Shown here piece by piece: positions 59,091 through 64,000 of a stretch of 64,000 nucleotides of DNA. Under the pieces are notes generated by a model. The model made no database searches. It worked only from the letters and a program-made list of their open reading frames with translations, and was not told the origin of the DNA. The DNA is taken from positions 2,840,646 to 2,904,645 of the forward strand of contig VYZB01000057.1 of assembly GCA_013397455.1 (NCBI GenBank), given 5' to 3'. The stretch is from Crotophaga sulcirostris. Taxonomy: Eukaryota; Chordata; Aves; Cuculiformes; Crotophagidae. Made by a program: the position numbers and the translations under genes. Each line of letters begins with the position of its first letter. Within the stretch, counting starts at the first letter, position 1.

Positions 59091-62000
59091 GGATAAGGCA
59101 TTGCTCCCTAAAAGGAGCTGCAGAACTGGCTGCACTGCTTCTGTTCCTGTTAGAAGTGTGTCTTCCTTAGTGACAATTACATGAAAAGCTCATCTGTTCT
59201 GCTCTGTGATCTCACTGTGCTGTTGTAGCCTGTGGGAAATGTCGTGGTACAGTGTGAATCCTGGCCAATACTTAGTTTTAGACTAGACTTAGGTTAGGCT
59301 AGACTAGGCTAAGATGGCAGCAGTTTCAGATCTTTCTACTCAGTTGTGTCACTAGTCTGTCTCAGACTCTGTCAAAGGGTCCAGAAGCATGAGAAGACAG
59401 AAACTGCTTCCACTTTTTTGTAATTTATGATAGGAAAATGGATCTTTTCATTTTTCATTTAGAATTCTGAAAGCATATGTATTTCTTTCTGTAAACACAG
59501 CTTGGAGTAATATGGTAATTTTTTTTTCATTTAACTTGCATATTTCTCTCTAATTATTTCTTATTGATCTGCCAGTACTCTGGGGTGTCTACTCCAGAGT
59601 CTACTGCCTTCTGTCATCCTATATACACATAAATTCAGCGCCTCATAACAATTTAAGAGATTTAAGTCTGGCAATCATTTACATGTATCTTTGAAGCTTT
59701 ACTCTCCACTGTTCCTACTTTGTTTGTCATATTGATTTTGTATTTGCAGTCACCCCTTGGCCTTCAGTAGGGTGAATGATTATATGTTGTTTACATTGTA
59801 GTAGTGCCTCAAGGCGATGACAATTCAGTCAGAGAGCTGGACCCTGTACAAATGTCCAGCTGGATGGATAAACTCTGAAAGAACAGTCTGCCAAGAAAAC
59901 AACTGTCAGAACAAGCAAATAGGCTGAACTATCCTACACAAACAAATGGCAGGATAAAACCCCCTTGGTTTTATTGTAATAAAGACATAGTCAATGCTGA
60001 CATAGTGAAGTGGGGAGAGTTTATGAAGTTTTAATGAACTTTAGAAGGGAAAAGAAGCTAGGTGTTAACATTGCCTCGTTAAAAGAGAGCAGAGCTACAA
60101 GGGATTGGCTGTGTCACAGAGTCTTGTCCCTGGCCGTGTCTCCCTGCTGCTCCAGTCAAGACAGCCTTGGTGCTGCAACCCCTTTGGCTGTGAGATGCCT
60201 ATCTTTGAGTAAGTAAACATGAAAACACTGGAGAAGAGCAAATATTTTTTTTTCTCTACTGGAAGAAAAATATCCCTAAGGAACACCTGCATGTGTAATT
60301 TGGGGCCTTCTAGGTTGCATGATCCTTGTCTGCCATGACTTTTAAGATTACTGCAAAAGTAGCTCACAGCTGCCCATGTCAGTGGGGATTTGGAGCAGAA
60401 GAAACATGTTATGCCATCTTCTCTGTGGCTTCTCTGTTTCCCTTTTCACTTCAAGTCTGTCTGTAAAGAGAAATGGTCTGTGTGGTTTAGGTCATTGTTA
60501 TCTGAGAAGACACCTTTTCTTCCTGGTGTAGTACTGTAGTCTTTGAGACAGCCTGTGTCTGTATTGAAGCATCTTGAGGCCTGCATCTGATTCTCACCTA
60601 CATAAATGGCTTCCTCTGCGGATCAAGTGGATTCCATGTCACAACAGTGTGCATGAAAGCAAAGAGCTTTTCCCAGTATCTGATACCACAGATGGTGTTG
60701 CTGTATGGATATGATTATGCATGCACTTGTCAATACTAGAAAGGCACATATATATGTATTATAATGTCACACTCCACTTTAGTTGATATTCAGGGCACAG
60801 CCAAGGAACACGCTTGCAGTCTTAGTTGAGCAGAAGGATGAACAAACTGTCAAACCTGTTCATGACAATTTTATTGCTGCCCTCTACAGCTCCCAGTGAA
60901 CATGAACAATAGCTAACGGAGGGAAGAGGGCTACACAATTCCCCCCACTCATTGCACATTCAGACTTCCAACAGTAGAAAGAATCTGTGACCTGCAGGAC
61001 CTGGCCCTGCTTGTGTCAGGGTGTTTGCACTTTGCTGGTATTATCAGCCTACATTTGGACAGTTTCATGAAGAGTCTTTCCCAATGACCAGAACTGTCAG
61101 AAGGAAATTTCCTTGTAGTTAATCAACCACCTTTTGCAGGCCAGTTCATGGAAAGAAAACGTGACTCCTAAATATGCTCTGATGCTGAACAGAGTGAGGG
61201 CAACCTGTAGTGCTTATTTTTTTAAAATTTTTTTTTTTGCTTTCTTCATGTGTCACTAATCTTTATCAAGCTGCCTTTCTGTTTGCTGCTAAATCATCTG
61301 AGGTATTATTATGAGGCAAAGACCTCACTAGATGTTATGCTGCATTTTACCATCATTTTTGTTAGGTTCCAAACTTAAAGACTGCCAGCTGGGAGAATCT
61401 AATTTTGACATTTACTTCTGATGTGTCCTTTGTAGTTAGTTTCATTGAAAAAGCATTCAAGCTGGAGAACATAACTAACAGGAAAACAATGGCTTAGAGA
61501 TTGCTAGAGGTAGCAAACTCACTGCTGTTTGTTTGCTAGCTGCTAGTAATGTAATGCCTGTGTACATTTTGGAGAATAGGGGCTAATAAGTGGACTTCTG
61601 ACTCTGTAAACACAATTACATACATATTTGACATTGCTATTTTCTAGTCTAGTTGGGCTTTAATTGTCCAGTTTTCTTACTCATTGAATCATAGAGATTG
61701 TTGCCAATGGGAAGATTTCTGCATCTGATTTTCAGGAATTTACCTGAACACCACAACTTAGTGTGGAAAATCAGCCACCATGTTCAGATCACTTTTCTGC
61801 AACTGTCATTCCAAGGACATGTTAATTTCTCCAGCTAGCTCAAGTAAAAAAAAAAAATCTAGTTATTGAAAAATAATGGGCGTAGAAAAACATGTACATG
61901 ATTTCTGTGTGTTCTGAAACCTAAATTGCCTAGAGCTGCCCTGATTTCAAGCTCATGAGTCATCTAAGCTCAAGCTGTAGAAATTCCAGAGGGCATGTTG

Positions 62001-64000
62001 TTAAATAATACATGAGTGATGTAATTTTGCTTTGTATCTCATTAGCAAAATGCTGTGGGAAAGAATTAGGGAAAAGAACCTAAACCAATCCTGGTCCTAT
62101 TTCTCTGCTCTTTTTTTTTTAGATTTTGCAGTTGTCACATCCAAAGAATTAATATGTGAGTGATAGAACAACAAACCTATGATAAATTACAGCATGACAA
62201 TCTCTCTCTCAAGTGACGAGAAAAAATCTGCTAATACTTTCTGCTCCAAGTCCTATACCCGACTATGTCTTGCAATTTCTCCTTTCCCAGAGTGTGGGTG
62301 TGTCTGTATGAATATATGTACCCAATTATCATAAAATTATATAAGTGTAGATAGACTGGGAGAGATCGCTCTTGCAAGAAAACATATCATATGTCTTCCA
62401 TTAAAAAAAAAGTCTCAAAGTTATTAAAGCCTTTTTATTAGCTCTGGCACTGTATAATGTTCCAGTAAGCAATCAGGTTATGGAAATAATAATGTTCTTT
62501 TATCTAGATGTATGCATCTGTAATTAATAATGTCAGTCACCTTATCTTGTAAACAGTCTGTTCTTAGTACACAAATACATGATCTGGTGCAGATGTGTCT
62601 GTGTATGCCAGAACACCAATATATCATTTTTTGCTGCATCTAAAGCCTGCAATTTCATGCTTAGCACTTGGCATTGTAACCATGGTTATCTCCAGTTAGA
62701 TGCAGAATACAGAAGCTTTTTTTTACTTAGACCTATGGCAATCAAAACACAGAAAAAGACCAGCATTCTAAACATGTAGGTGTAGAATATGATAGATGTA
62801 ACAGTATTATTTACTGCATGATACATGAGGTTTAGACTTTATTGAGGATGCTTTTTCTGATGTTTATTACAAGCCAAGAGGACTGCTAAGTCATGTGTAA
62901 AAGAAATTGACTTTTTTTTTTCTGTGAATATTTTCCCTATGCAAAGAGTAGAAGCCAGAAGGTTGGTATTTCCGTAAGTGTAAGGTTAAAGTGACGCATT
63001 ATCTGTAAGCATGCGTACTTTCAAAGGACTGGCAACTTTAGTTTTAATTTTATCTTTAAAAAATCTAGCATGCTATGTCTAAATTTCTGGAAAATTATAA
63101 AGGTTCCCAGCTTTGATATTAGCCTAGAATGTTCTACTTTTTTATGGGACTCCATATGGCACTGTTTGTTAAGCAGAGGGATAAATTTACAGCAGGGTAG
63201 ATAAAGAAGATGATCACTGCATGATTACGGGTTAAAATAAATTATGAAGTTTCTGAGGAGTATACATGATTTTGACTTTTTCTTTCTGAACATTGAATAG
63301 TTATATGCCTGGTCTTAAAGTTTTGATTTCCCCAGAGCATAGAATTTTCCGTAAACTCAATGTTTTCTATTAAAAAGTGTAATATTATCAGTCATTATCC
63401 TAGAAGAATATTCTCTTTAAATTGCAGAAAGTTTATACAGGCTTGAGTTGCGCTGGGCTTTTCTATTAGGAGTCACCAGGTACTGTGCTGTAGACATTAT
63501 TTACTTGCCATGCAGCAGCTAGAGAATATTGGTTGCTATGTACAGAATGGAGTCAAACTCAGCTGAACTCTCCAAGCCTCCTAGGCAGCTCTGCTGAAGA
63601 AGATTGTTTGTTCAGAGCATCCTTCCAAAATAAAATTGGATTATACTCTTAAACCAAAATATCTACTGTAAGGAAGAAAGCTGGGTTGAGCTTTAGCACA
63701 GCCTTTCAGAAAAAAACATTTACTTCATATCTGTTATTTTTATTCATGTGTTGGGGCCCTGACCTGGTAAATGGAGGTTACTCCAAAAATTGTACTTAAT
63801 AACTGCTGCTGTTATTCACCACACTTTGTACTGAATGAGTGCCCTACTCTGACAGCATACTCAGACTTCCCGAGACCCAGAGTCTGCTATTAGAAACATG
63901 TCCCCAGAGCCAAGAATGAACTCCAGAAGCATTTGAGACCTCTGGCATCAGTCTGCCACTGCACTTGTGGCAGAGAGGAGAGCGTGTTCTGCTTCCAAAC
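59091..64000. other. AT-rich non-coding stretch
   Basis: I see no gene here. A short TAGAC/TAGGC array lies at 59274-59314. Small frames (90 codons minus at 60367-60095, 68 codons plus at 60010-60216) overlap each other and carry no recognisable domain. Around 61900-62060 and 62330-62540 the sequence is non-repetitive AT-rich DNA that could include conserved elements, but nothing in it can be named. The window ends in a GC-balanced patch without a recognised feature. Confidence 0.5.
59274..59314 (+). repeat. Degenerate TAGAC/TAGGC short tandem
   Basis: The stretch strings together TAGAC, TAGACT, TAGG, TTAGGC, TAGAC, TAGGC and TAAG. It looks vaguely telomere-like at TTAGG but contains no run of TTAGGG, so it is better read as a small local array. 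Confidence 0.6.

Noticed and set aside
59274..59314. Possible interstitial telomeric repeat (TTAGG units)
   Set aside because: No TTAGGG run is present. The units are TAGAC/TAGGC variants of irregular length.

Overview
The window looks like avian nuclear DNA. The main evidence is five fragments of CR1 LINE retrotransposons, the dominant interspersed repeat of birds. Two show the usual avian CR1 3' end, with short octamer-like repeats, and two preserve readable pieces of the CR1 reverse-transcriptase ORF. The remaining sequence is AT-rich, has few CpGs, and lacks bacterial gene architecture. There are no long ORFs, operons or ribosome-binding sites. I cannot name the species or the locus.

I found no complete protein-coding gene, rRNA, tRNA, CRISPR array or intact mobile element. 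The window reads as a repeat-poor intergenic desert or the inside of a very large intron. Landmarks in order: CR1 fragment, minus strand (3971-4068); decayed palindromic amniote repeat (about 8034-8125); E-box beside a 30-bp alternating purine-pyrimidine tract (9103-9145); AT-rich homeodomain-site clusters (about 14040-14190 and 17885-18075); two plus-strand CR1 copies 0.8 kb apart (20868-21253 and 22028-22408); candidate 3'-terminal coding exon on the minus strand (25781-25416); 263-bp CTTT/CCTT pyrimidine tract (31291-31553); weaker exon candidate (34802-34949); CR1 fragments, minus strand (41294-41435 and 52970-53130); palindromic repeat fragment (54816-54894); and a fossil on the minus strand that resembles an avian retroelement ORF1 protein (about 58760-59090).

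The most gene-like signal is 25781-25416 on the minus strand. It has a strong polypyrimidine tract and CAG acceptor, 121 open codons to a TAA, a hydrophobic signal-peptide-like start, and an AATAAA about 235 bases after the stop. I do not recognise the protein. Nearly all other ORFs of 60-160 codons are expected by chance at this length, or are shadows of microsatellite or CR1 sequence, and I left them out. Non-coding regulatory calls rest only on motif appearance and carry low confidence.
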